Assembly: GCA_964396845.1 (NCBI GenBank)
Contig: CAYNGH010000193.1
Span: forward strand, 1 to 5,719
DNA length: 5,719 nt
From: CAYNGH01 sp964396845
GTDB lineage: Bacteria; Vulcanimicrobiota; JAJTBE01; CAYNGH01
Direction: 5' to 3'
Part shown: positions 1-5,719 of the stretch, piece after piece
Numbering within the stretch: position 1 is the stretch's first letter
Layout of the letters: each line of letters starts with the position of its first letter
Position numbers and translations under genes: made by a program
The notes under the pieces: model-generated
The model's database searches: none
What the model was told of the DNA's origin: nothing
What the model saw: the letters and a program-made list of their open reading frames with translations, nothing else

Positions 1-261
1 AGTCTTCAGAAAACGGTTCAGATCGTTGGATTTGATAAACTCCTCCACCACTAACTTGGTTTCCACCGAGTTGATGTTCACCTTTCTCTCCAGGGCCTCA
101 AGAAGAGCCTTCTGGGCCACGGGGCTGAAGAATCGGAATGCCTCGTCAAAGCATTCCACGGGTATGACCTTAAGAATTACCGAGGCTTTTTCGAAGGGAT
201 CCTTGGCATCGATAATTCCCGATACCACCTTCTGGGCATTTTTCAGGGCATCTGGTTCCAT
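1..261 (-). CDS. Partial hypothetical helical protein, possibly FliG N-domain-like (N-terminal 87 residues)
   Basis: The leftward frame is open from an ATG at 261 to the window edge, giving 87 codons; the C-terminus lies outside. GAGGGG (plus-strand 270-275) sits eight bases before the ATG, a strong ribosome binding site that supports this start. The product is soluble, has no signal peptide or membrane segment, and looks almost wholly alpha-helical. A stretch from about residue 24 (EKASVILKVIP) through SPVAQKALLEAL to VVEEFIK near residue 75 has the spacing of the FliG N-terminal / MgtE N-terminal helical repeat: a KA-x-ILL-type helix, an acidic turn, a helix ending in LSPxxxQ-like residues, and a final EEF helix. 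That resemblance is my reading by eye and is weak; any HEAT-like helical protein could look similar. The gene is divergent from the PEGA gene and shares its upstream region. No function is assigned. Confidence 0.72.
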   Translation of the reverse strand, partial: MEPDALKNAQKVVSGIIDAKDPFEKASVILKVIPVECFDEAFRFFSPVAQKALLEALERKVNINSVETKLVVEEFIKSNDLNRFLKT

Positions 262-269
262 GTTGATTT

Positions 270-275
270 CCCCTC
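270..275 (-). promoter_or_regulatory. Ribosome binding site of the leftward gene
   Basis: Read on the minus strand this is GAGGGG, eight bases before the ATG at 261. It is the best Shine-Dalgarno match in the intergenic region and fixes the start of the truncated leftward gene. Confidence 0.7.
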
Positions 276-302
276 AGGAATAATTATTATTTTTAATGCT
301 AT

Positions 303-331
303 ATTATATATAACGGGAATATTTCCTCCAA
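303..331 (-). promoter_or_regulatory. Candidate leftward sigma-70-type promoter
   Basis: On the minus strand 308-303 reads TATAAT, a perfect -10 box. Seventeen bases upstream, 331-326 reads TTGGAG, which keeps only the TTG of the -35 consensus. Transcription would start near 296, leaving a leader of about 35 bases before the ATG at 261. The surrounding block (281-313) is very AT-rich, so a chance -10 match is possible. A near-palindrome GGAATATTTCC at 316-326 lies in the spacer and could be an operator, but nothing else supports that. A forward promoter for the PEGA operon is expected in the same region; TATAAC occurs at 309-314 and again at 388-393, but neither has a convincing -35 box. Confidence 0.4.
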
Positions 332-355
332 CAAGAATAACCTCATTGCAACAGT

Positions 356-384
356 ACCGGGCAGGGCAAACAAGCCTGGCCGGT
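356..384. promoter_or_regulatory. GC-rich imperfect hairpin in the leader of the PEGA operon
   Basis: The left arm ACCGGGCAGGGC (356-367) pairs with the right arm GCCTGGCCGGT (374-384) across a six-base loop, AAACAA. The pairing is five base pairs, one G-G mismatch, four base pairs, one bulged G and a closing C-G pair. It stands out against the AT-rich surroundings. Neither side is followed by a run of T, so it does not look like an intrinsic terminator. It could be a leader structure, an mRNA-protecting 5' stem, or a protein-binding inverted repeat. It lies 80 bases before the ATG at 465 and 11 bases before the alternative TTG at 396. Confidence 0.5.
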
Positions 385-464
385 AAATATAACCTTTGAT
401 CGAAAGAATCAACACCGGTGAATCAGATAATAGGATTTCCTCCGGAACTACAGAAAGTATCAGT

Positions 465-1675
465 ATGAGCCAGGACTATAATCAATATCAACAATATAAT
501 CCCCATGACCAGTCCCGGTATGATGAATACGGGCAGTATCAGCCTCCTCCCATGTACCGGGAGGAAACTGCCAGCTTCGAATTTCAGGATGCTGCGGATC
601 CTGATCCACAGTATCAGCAGGAACCATATCCTCAACAATATCCCCCGCAGTATCAGCAGCCGTCACAGCCTCCTCCCCCCGATGAATTTCCCCAGGAGTA
701 TTATGACGAATATATCGAAGAAGAACCACGGAAGCCCAAAACCGATAATTTAGCGGGCTTCGGACTCATATTCATGATGCTTGTCATTGTTTTTGTAATG
801 GGGGTCATCCTTGTGGGGTCCCTCCAGAATCCCGGGGTTCTTCCCGATACCGGGGAAGAACATCTGGACGCAACCTGGACAGATCCCGATGGCACCCCTC
901 AACCAGACATATCCGGCTTTCCCGATGATTCTCCTTCTCCAGGAGATGACTCGGATCCCACGCCCTCGGACGACACGACACCGGAGCCAACACCGGAGCC
1001 AACGCCGGAGCCAACGCCGGAACCAACGCCGGAGCCAACGCCGGAGCCAACGCCGGAGCCTAAGCCAGATCCGACACCGGCATCATCGCCATCTCCTTCC
1101 AGGCAGCCACCTCCCCGGAAACGTTTTCACGGGGCACTACCCGAAGGCCCTCCTTCCATTGAGCGGGCCAGTACTGATCTTTTTGCCGGGAAGACAGGCA
1201 AAGCATATGTTATTATAAAATCTGATGTTTTCGAAGGTTCCAGGGCATATCTCATTGATAATTACGTCAATCAATACAGGCCCCTGCAGTTTCAGAAATA
1301 CACTGATCAGAACAGGTATATGGCAGAGATCCCCCCGGGGGATCATACCCTGAGGATAGTGAAACACGGGTTTTTCACCTTTTCCGCACGGCTTCCCTTG
1401 AAGGACGGAATGGAAGCAGAAATCGCAGATCCTCTGGAAAAACGTCCCTGGCTGAAACTGGAATCCAAACCTTCAGACGCCCAGGTATTCATTAACGGAT
1501 TGTATGCAGGCAACACTCCCCTGCAGGTCAACAATCTTGACGACACATCTTATACTATACATGTCCGAAAAACCGGCTTCAACCCNNNNNNNNNNACCCG
1601 GTGACATACAAGATGACCTTTCAGCGGGGGAAGGGGCGAAGCAGGGTTGTCAACCTTGAACCCATTGACGGCTGA
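465..1675 (+). CDS. Membrane-anchored PEGA-domain protein with Tyr/Gln-rich tail and PEPT stalk (interrupted by assembly gap)
   Basis: Likely an envelope protein of unknown role. Residues 1-88 are low-complexity, acidic and rich in Tyr, Gln and Pro, with 14 Tyr and no Lys. A basic RKPK (89-92) precedes one membrane segment (about 98-120), so by the positive-inside rule the tail is cytoplasmic and the rest external. An acidic Pro/Ser/Thr linker leads to seven PEPT repeats (173-200) and a basic PPPRKR stretch. A beta-rich domain (about 246-325) follows, then a PEGA domain starting at W329 with the typical SKPSDAQVFINGLYAG signature. PEGA domains are usually surface or cell-wall modules. Ten Ns (1586-1595) interrupt the PEGA domain. 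After them PVTYKMTFQRG...NLEPIDG continues in another apparent frame to TGA at 1673-1675, which suits the end of a PEGA fold; the in-frame stop at 1602 is therefore an artefact of gap length. The ATG at 465 is chosen for its MSQDYNQ start; an in-frame TTG at 396 would add 23 residues. Neither start has a strong ribosome binding site. Confidence 0.85.
981..1076 (+). repeat. 12-bp tandem repeat encoding PEPT stalk
   Basis: Seven copies of a 12-base unit, CCGGAGCCAACG with small variants, run from 981 to 1064. They are followed by one degenerate copy, CCAGATCCGACA (PDPT). The variants are a final A in copy 1, GAA for GAG in copy 4 and CTAAG in copy 7. Each unit adds PEPT to an extended external linker between the membrane segment and the beta-domains. 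Such units expand and contract by slippage, so copy number may vary between strains or be miscounted in assembly. Confidence 0.9.
1586..1595. other. Assembly gap (10 Ns) inside the PEGA gene
   Basis: Ten Ns replace unknown sequence. Coding before the gap is in the frame of the ATG at 465, while the convincing continuation after it (CCG GTG ACA TAC from 1598) is shifted. To join them in frame the missing length must leave remainder 2 when divided by 3, so 10 is a placeholder, not a measured length. The codon that enters the gap is CCN, which is proline whatever the base. Confidence 0.9.
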
Positions 1676-1768
1676 TGAGAAAAATAAAGGAAGCCAAAGC
1701 CGGTTTGTCAAACTGTACTATCTGCTGAGGGTCCTGCATTCAGCCAGAAACTGTTAAAACATAACAAC
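1676..1768 (+). other. Short intergenic spacer between PEGA and DUF3084 genes
   Basis: This 93-base spacer has no T-tract hairpin, so nothing marks a terminator, and no convincing promoter: TTGTCA at 1705-1710 has no -10 box at the right distance. A 17-codon reading frame (1675-1728, starting MRKIKEAKAG and ending CTIC) overlaps the PEGA stop codon by one base. It could be chance. I read the spacer as intra-operonic. Confidence 0.4.
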
Positions 1769-2710
1769 ATGTCATATCTAAGAGCCGCCATAATTATCAT
1801 CACCACCGGAATAGTCGGTGGAGCCATTGCTTTTCTGGGGAACCAGCTGGGCCGGTTTGTGGGCCGGAAAAAGCTCTCGGTATTCAAACTGCGTCCCCGA
1901 TACACGTCAATGCTCATCACTATCCTCACAGGAATGATGATTGCATCCTCCACTCTCCTTTTGGCCATAATCGTATCGGAACCAGTTCGCATCACTATAA
2001 TAAATCCAGAACAATACAGAAAAAAAGTCCGCAACCTGGAAGAACGAATTGAAGAACTGGCCAAGATGGAAAAATCAAATGTGGTATTCAAATTTGAAGA
2101 CACAATCCTGTCGGCAACCATCAAGCCCCAGCCTGATACTGCCCAGATGGAAGCTGCCCTGCGGGAGGTCATCTCCAGGGCCAACCAGGCTGCCATACAG
2201 AAAAGCCGGGCCATAGCCCAGGATCGGGGCGAAATATTCATCGAACCTTCCGATGGAAAGCTGGTGGGCTACATCCCCAGCAATTTCAAATCAGTAGCCA
2301 GGGAACTTTCCCGGCTCACTGACGAGCATGTCGTATTTGCAAGAGCCTACAAGAACGCATACCTGGGAGAGCAGTTCCCCATACAGCTGGGCAAACCCAT
2401 CCCAAACCGGCTGATTTTTACAGAGGGAGAGCTGATACACCGGGCAGTGATAAACGGCACCAAGGACTATTTTGACATATACAACGATCTGTTACGGGTG
2501 ATGAAGCTGGACGTCAGCCAACAGGCCATATACCGGGGGCTTTTTCCCAACCCCGACGATGGTTCTGTGGGTGAATTCGATCCGGAAAGATTAAAAAAAC
2601 TGGCCGAAGAAATAAGGAAAAGAAAAAAGCTGGTAACGGTTGAATTTTATTCTGCCCAGGACACTCATCTCCTGGGCCCCCTTATGATAAATATCAAGCT
2701 CAAGGAGTGA
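1769..2710 (+). CDS. DUF3084-family membrane protein with coiled coil
   Basis: I recognise this 313-residue product as DUF3084, a family I know mainly from cyanobacteria and of unknown function. Two membrane segments lie at about 5-27 and 46-70, joined by a basic cytoplasmic-type loop with GRFVGRKKLSVFKLRPR (29-44), the most conserved part of the family as I recall it. A charged heptad-like helix (82-102, YRKKVRNLEERIEELAKM) follows. The soluble C-terminal domain carries family-like signatures: VVFARAYKNAYLGEQFPI (about 188-205), NRLIFTEGELI (213-223) and GPLMINIKL near the end. Cyanobacterial members are often longer because of an extended coiled coil; this one is compact. There is no Shine-Dalgarno before the ATG and no other start codon in frame after the stop at 1685, so the start is chosen by protein similarity and by where the first membrane helix begins. 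The end overlaps the next gene by four bases. Confidence 0.85.
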   Translation: MSYLRAAIIIITTGIVGGAIAFLGNQLGRFVGRKKLSVFKLRPRYTSMLITILTGMMIASSTLLLAIIVSEPVRITIINPEQYRKKVRNLEERIEELAKMEKSNVVFKFEDTILSATIKPQPDTAQMEAALREVISRANQAAIQKSRAIAQDRGEIFIEPSDGKLVGYIPSNFKSVARELSRLTDEHVVFARAYKNAYLGEQFPIQLGKPIPNRLIFTEGELIHRAVINGTKDYFDIYNDLLRVMKLDVSQQAIYRGLFPNPDDGSVGEFDPERLKKLAEEIRKRKKLVTVEFYSAQDTHLLGPLMINIKLKE

Positions 2711-3177
2711 AAGAAATATCTTCCCGGGACGACAAAAACAATGTAGAAATACCCGGAACCCTCATCTGCATAGATCCGGGAACTGCCAAGAGCGGTATTG
2801 CTGTAATGAGAGGTGAAGGGACAATTCTGGAAAAGAAAGTTGTGCCCACAGAACAGCTTGCTCCTGAGATTGGTTCTTGCATCCGCCGGTTCAAAACTGA
2901 TATAATATTAATGGGAAACGGGACTCATTCCCGGAAAATACGGCCCATGGTAAAAAAAGCCGCCGGGGAGATCCCCCTGAAGCTGGTGGATGAAAAACAC
3001 TCCACGGAAAAGGCCCGGGTGAGGTATTTCAAGGAGAACCCCCCCAGAGGGCTTTGGAAGCTGATTCCCGTGACCCTGCAGGTGCCGAAAGTGCCCATCG
3101 ACGACTATGCGGCGATAATTGTTGCCGAGGATTACATCAAGAATATTGAGATAACCCGAAACAAGAAAATGGAGTGA
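2707..3177 (+). CDS. RuvC/YqgF-like RNase H-fold protein (putative nuclease)
   Basis: This 156-residue cytoplasmic protein belongs to the RNase H-fold superfamily near YqgF and RuvC. The visible motifs are LICIDPGTAKSGIAVM (19-34) with the first catalytic-type Asp at D23, IILMGNGTH (66-74), LVDEKHSTEKAR (93-104) with E96 matching the DERLTT-like motif of YqgF, and IDDYAAIIVAEDYI (131-144) with D132/D133 as the last carboxylate. All acidic positions needed for a two-metal nuclease site appear to be present. The segment RYFKENPPRGLWKLIP (106-121), before the last motif, is not typical of standard YqgF and suggests a separate subfamily. As I recall, cyanobacteria carry a similar RuvC-like gene next to DUF3084. 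Its substrate is unknown; it could act on rRNA precursors or branched DNA. The GTG start overlaps the upstream TGA (GTGA), a classic translational coupling, and AAGGAG lies directly before it. Confidence 0.85.
   Translation: MKEISSRDDKNNVEIPGTLICIDPGTAKSGIAVMRGEGTILEKKVVPTEQLAPEIGSCIRRFKTDIILMGNGTHSRKIRPMVKKAAGEIPLKLVDEKHSTEKARVRYFKENPPRGLWKLIPVTLQVPKVPIDDYAAIIVAEDYIKNIEITRNKKME
3171..3174 (+). promoter_or_regulatory. Ribosome binding site for the TTG-started propeller gene
   Basis: GGAG lies nine bases before the TTG at 3184 and inside the last codons of the nuclease-like gene. It supports the TTG start, which also keeps the basic KRK n-region of the signal peptide. The nearby ATG at 3179 is followed at once by TCT TGA and cannot be the start. 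Confidence 0.65.
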
Positions 3178-3183
3178 TATGTC

Positions 3184-4668
3184 TTGAAAAGGAAAACTCT
3201 ACTGATGGTGCTGGGATTGATTCTGCTGATGGGAGGAGAGGTTCTGGCCTTTCCCTTCATTCCTTTTTTCGGGTCCCGGCCCAAGTCCCCGGAGCATGCC
3301 TGTTTTTTCGGCATTGTCATAGGCCCTTCCAGCATCAATCAGCCCGGTGCCCGTTACGCTCCCATCGAAGGAGCAACGGTAAAGCTGAACAATGATCAGA
3401 ACACATACACATATGTAACCACCAAGGAAGGCGGATACCAGTTTGACAAGGTGAAACCGGGAAAATACACCATGACAGTTTCCAAACCGGGGTTCACCAA
3501 CTATGTGGGCCAGGTGGAGCTGACCAAGACGGATTTTAAGCGCAACGAAAACATCACTCTCACTCCCGGCGCAGGAATGACCACCGGCTCAGGTCTTATT
3601 GTTCCGGACACGGTATATATCGCCTTTGCCAAGATTGAAGCAGAACAATATGCCAGCAAGACATCCCACTGGAGAAGAGCAGCCATCCTCCATGGGGCGG
3701 ATCCCCTCAAGATTGACAGCAACCTTCCCTTCGACCCCGACACCCAGCACAATCCCTACGAAAAGGGAGAACAAATTACCGCTCACGAAAACGCCCTGAT
3801 GACCATTGACCCCGAAGACACCAACGAGTTGAATTATGTCAAGATGTTTGCCCGGCCCACATGGCTCAAGTTTAATATCTCAGGGACAAAGCTATATGTG
3901 GCCTCAGATGCCAACTTTGTGATGGTTTATGATATTCTCCACAGCTCCATCCTGGTGGGGAGCATTCCCACCCAGTATCCTCCCACCGATGTGGAGCTTT
4001 CTTCCGACGGCCGGCATCTTTTCATATCCTACGGAGGAACTTGCGGAATCCTGGTGGTGGATACCAAGACCCACCAGACCATCAGCAACATCCCGGTTCC
4101 CAACATGGCCGACGGCACTCCCGGCATACCCACTGCAATGGCGGTAAGCCGTGACGGTATGAGGCTGTATGTTACCCTGGCCAGTGCCACCGGCGGTGAA
4201 GTGGTATGTATCGACGCATATTCAAAACAGCCCGTAGGCAGGGCGCCCACCGGGTCAACCCCTGTGGATATTAAAATGTCCCCTGACGGTAGCAGGCTTT
4301 ATGTGGCAAACCACAACTCCGCATCGGTTTCAATGCTTTCCACTTCCCCCCTGCAGTTGATAACCAACATCCCCGTGGGAGTCAGCCCCACAAAAATTGC
4401 CGTTATGCCCGACAACAGCAAGGTATATGTAACCTGCAAGGGAAGCAACATCGTATCGGTACTGTCGGGGACCGGATCTCCCATCAGCAGAATCGGTGTC
4501 GGCAACGAACCCATGGGCATCGGCCTGACCTCCGATGGCAGAAGGCTTTATGTGGCCAACCACGGTGACGGAACTGTTTCCATAATTGACACTTCTAATC
4601 ATTTCGTCCTGAAGACCACCCGTCCCCAGCCCCAGTCCCGGCCCTACGGCATCGCCATCAAGCCGTAA
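3184..4668 (+). CDS. Secreted protein with carboxypeptidase-regulatory-like domain and YVTN beta-propeller
   Basis: The 494-residue product is exported. Residues 1-22 form a signal peptide (KRK, a hydrophobic core LLMVLGLILLMGG, then VLA before F23, suited to signal peptidase I). Residues about 41-129 form a beta-sandwich like the carboxypeptidase regulatory / CNA-B-like domain, with IEGATVKL (61-68), GGYQFDKVKPGKYTMTVSKPGF and a final ITLTPG. A linker (about 130-203) contains a Pro/Asp-rich stretch. The rest is a YncE/YVTN-type propeller. Six clear repeats begin near residues 225, 267, 315, 359, 401 and 442, each with SxDGxRLYV followed by VxVID-like strands. The N-terminal ALMTIDPEDTN (204-214) and the C-terminal SRPYGIAIKP (485-494) look like the two halves of a seventh blade that close the ring. 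Such propellers bind proteins or ligands, or act as enzymes; nothing here shows catalysis. The gene is six bases from the nuclease-like gene and so is co-transcribed with it. Confidence 0.88.
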   Translation: MKRKTLLMVLGLILLMGGEVLAFPFIPFFGSRPKSPEHACFFGIVIGPSSINQPGARYAPIEGATVKLNNDQNTYTYVTTKEGGYQFDKVKPGKYTMTVSKPGFTNYVGQVELTKTDFKRNENITLTPGAGMTTGSGLIVPDTVYIAFAKIEAEQYASKTSHWRRAAILHGADPLKIDSNLPFDPDTQHNPYEKGEQITAHENALMTIDPEDTNELNYVKMFARPTWLKFNISGTKLYVASDANFVMVYDILHSSILVGSIPTQYPPTDVELSSDGRHLFISYGGTCGILVVDTKTHQTISNIPVPNMADGTPGIPTAMAVSRDGMRLYVTLASATGGEVVCIDAYSKQPVGRAPTGSTPVDIKMSPDGSRLYVANHNSASVSMLSTSPLQLITNIPVGVSPTKIAVMPDNSKVYVTCKGSNIVSVLSGTGSPISRIGVGNEPMGIGLTSDGRRLYVANHGDGTVSIIDTSNHFVLKTTRPQPQSRPYGIAIKP

Positions 4669-4678
4669 CAACACCGGA

Positions 4679-5719
4679 TCAGGGAAGAAGCCGTCCATTG
4701 TTCATCATCACCGTCCCGTCCACGGTAACTGTTGGATGTTCCATCACAAGATCATGATGCAGGGAAGATTCCTGTTGGCCTCCCAGAGCCCGGTTATCCC
4801 CCACTGCCAGGTGAATGGTCCCCAGTATCTTTTCATCGGTGGCAAGGTTGCCGGTGATTTTTCTGACCATGGGATTCAGGCCAATCCCCAGCTCGGCAAT
4901 CATATCAGCAGATTCCCCGTGCCTGTCAATCAAGTGACAAAGGTAATCCGCCCCTTCATCGCCAGTTACCTGCACTGCCTTTCCGTCCTGAAAAACCATG
5001 CGGATATTCTTCAGAAGCCTGCCATGGATCCGGTTGTATCCAAACACCGCCACACCGTTACAGCCTGCCTGGACCGGAGCACAGCAGACCTCCCCCGATG
5101 GCAGGTTCATCATATATTCCCCGGTGTCAAGATCCTCCCGGGAGAATACCCCGTCATCCAGGTGAATGGATCGGCCCTTCAGAGAAAAAGTCAGATTCGT
5201 CCCCAGGGGCGAAGTAATGTTAACCTGCCCGGCGCCATCCAGGACTTTCATCACTTTTTCTCCCCGGCTTTTCATGGCATCATAATCAACATCCACCGCA
5301 TCCCATATCATCCGGGAGTATTCATCGGGTTCCATGCCGTATTCTTCTGCCTGCTCCCGGGTGGGATAGATGAAGGAAGCCAAGCGGTAAGTTGTCTTAC
5401 TGCGGTTGCGATGCTGTATTTTCTTATTGGCTTCTTCTCCTGCCCTTGATGCCACTGCCAGCTTATCCGGCGGGACATCGCTCATCAGCTGGGGATCCCT
5501 GGGAAAACTGACCATGAATCGCACATCCACCTCATCCATCAGGCGAAGCCCTATTTGGGAAGGCTGTTTCAGGTATTGCCGGGGTTGGTTCATCGCTTCC
5601 CGGGAGATCCTGTCGGAACCGGCGTTTATGATGACATATGCTCCCGCTTCAATGGCTGACAGGGCTGTATGCTGGCAGAAATCCCAGTAGAGGGGATCTC
5701 CGCAGTGAATATGAAGCCT
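4679..5719 (-). CDS. M29-family metallo-aminopeptidase (AmpS/PepS/aminopeptidase T-like), N-terminus cut by window edge
   Basis: The frame is open from the right edge to TGA at 4681-4679, giving 346 residues. Full-length M29 enzymes have about 360-410, so a few tens of N-terminal residues are missing. The ATG at 5593 is internal, because clear homologous sequence (HTALSAIEAGAYVIINAG) lies upstream in frame. M29 peptidases are cytoplasmic enzymes with two metal ions that remove N-terminal residues from peptides. Metal-ligand candidates occur in the family order, counted from the first visible codon: E210 in LPSGEVCCAP, E276 in IAELGIGLNP, H303 in GTIHLAVG, then H321 and D323 in LHHDLV. The ending TVDGTVMMNNGRL also fits the family. 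Where I recall a Tyr seven residues after the HLA histidine in several members, this protein has R310. It converges on the propeller gene with ten bases between the stops and is probably unrelated to that operon. Confidence 0.9.
   Translation of the reverse strand, partial: RLHIHCGDPLYWDFCQHTALSAIEAGAYVIINAGSDRISREAMNQPRQYLKQPSQIGLRLMDEVDVRFMVSFPRDPQLMSDVPPDKLAVASRAGEEANKKIQHRNRSKTTYRLASFIYPTREQAEEYGMEPDEYSRMIWDAVDVDYDAMKSRGEKVMKVLDGAGQVNITSPLGTNLTFSLKGRSIHLDDGVFSREDLDTGEYMMNLPSGEVCCAPVQAGCNGVAVFGYNRIHGRLLKNIRMVFQDGKAVQVTGDEGADYLCHLIDRHGESADMIAELGIGLNPMVRKITGNLATDEKILGTIHLAVGDNRALGGQQESSLHHDLVMEHPTVTVDGTVMMNNGRLLP

Noticed and set aside
26..283. Rightward open frame of 85 codons at the left edge
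   Set aside because: The opposite strand has a fully open frame with a strong ribosome binding site and a better amino-acid composition.
981..1076. Possible CRISPR-like or iteron array
   Set aside because: The units are 12 bases, directly abutting and in frame, and encode a Pro/Glu/Thr linker; there are no spacers.
811..1218. Rightward frame with Arg/Gln/Ser repeats
   Set aside because: The repeats are the PEPT 12-base units read in another frame; the PEGA gene explains the region.
1705..1710. TTGTCA as a -35 box for an internal promoter before the DUF3084 gene
   Set aside because: No -10-like sequence lies 15-19 bases downstream.
1708..2241. Leftward open frame of 177 codons
   Set aside because: It is antisense to the DUF3084 gene. 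Its product is rich in Ser, Arg and Met, as expected of a shadow frame.
4646..4666. ACGGC/GCCGT stem at the end of the propeller gene as a terminator
   Set aside because: The stem is five base pairs with an eleven-base loop and no T run, and lies within coding sequence.
4736..5449. Long rightward open frame of 237 codons
   Set aside because: It lies wholly opposite the M29 aminopeptidase gene, whose family motifs are clear. Its translation is rich in His and Pro with no recognisable domain.

Overview
The window reads as ordinary bacterial chromosome from an organism I cannot place. It has roughly balanced base composition, tightly packed genes, GTG and TTG starts beside ATG, and Shine-Dalgarno sites on some genes. 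A run of ten Ns shows that it comes from a scaffolded draft or metagenome assembly. The protein families (PEGA domains, DUF3084, a YVTN-type beta-propeller, an M29 aminopeptidase) fit an environmental, possibly deep-branching lineage, but no marker gene here fixes the phylum. I see no RNA gene, CRISPR array, insertion sequence or phage gene.

Layout. Bases 1-261 hold the start of a leftward gene cut by the window edge; its short alpha-helical product faintly resembles the N-terminal domain of FliG. Bases 262-464 are a divergent intergenic region. It has an AT-rich block with a good leftward -10 box and a GC-rich imperfect hairpin in front of the rightward genes.

Four rightward genes then follow, probably as one transcription unit. 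(1) 465-1675 encodes a membrane-anchored PEGA protein with a Tyr/Gln/Pro-rich cytoplasmic tail and a PEPT-repeat stalk; the assembly gap interrupts it near its end, and the true stop lies after the gap in another apparent frame. (2) 1769-2710 encodes a DUF3084 protein with two membrane segments and a coiled coil. (3) 2707-3177 encodes a RuvC/YqgF-like RNase H-fold protein that overlaps gene 2 by four bases (GTGA). (4) 3184-4668 encodes a secreted protein made of a carboxypeptidase-regulatory-like domain and a seven-bladed YVTN propeller; it starts at TTG six bases after gene 3.

A leftward M29 (AmpS/PepS-like) metallo-aminopeptidase gene, 4679-5719, converges on the operon with a ten-base gap and runs off the right edge.

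Functionally, two products of the operon (PEGA and propeller) should face the outside of the cytoplasmic membrane, one (DUF3084) sits in the membrane, and one (RNase H fold) is cytoplasmic. The tight coupling of the last three suggests co-expression, but their joint role is not known to me. I found no clear case for a wholly new defence or mobile system. The most interesting points are the DUF3084/RuvC-like/propeller coupling, the unusual PEGA protein and the upstream hairpin.
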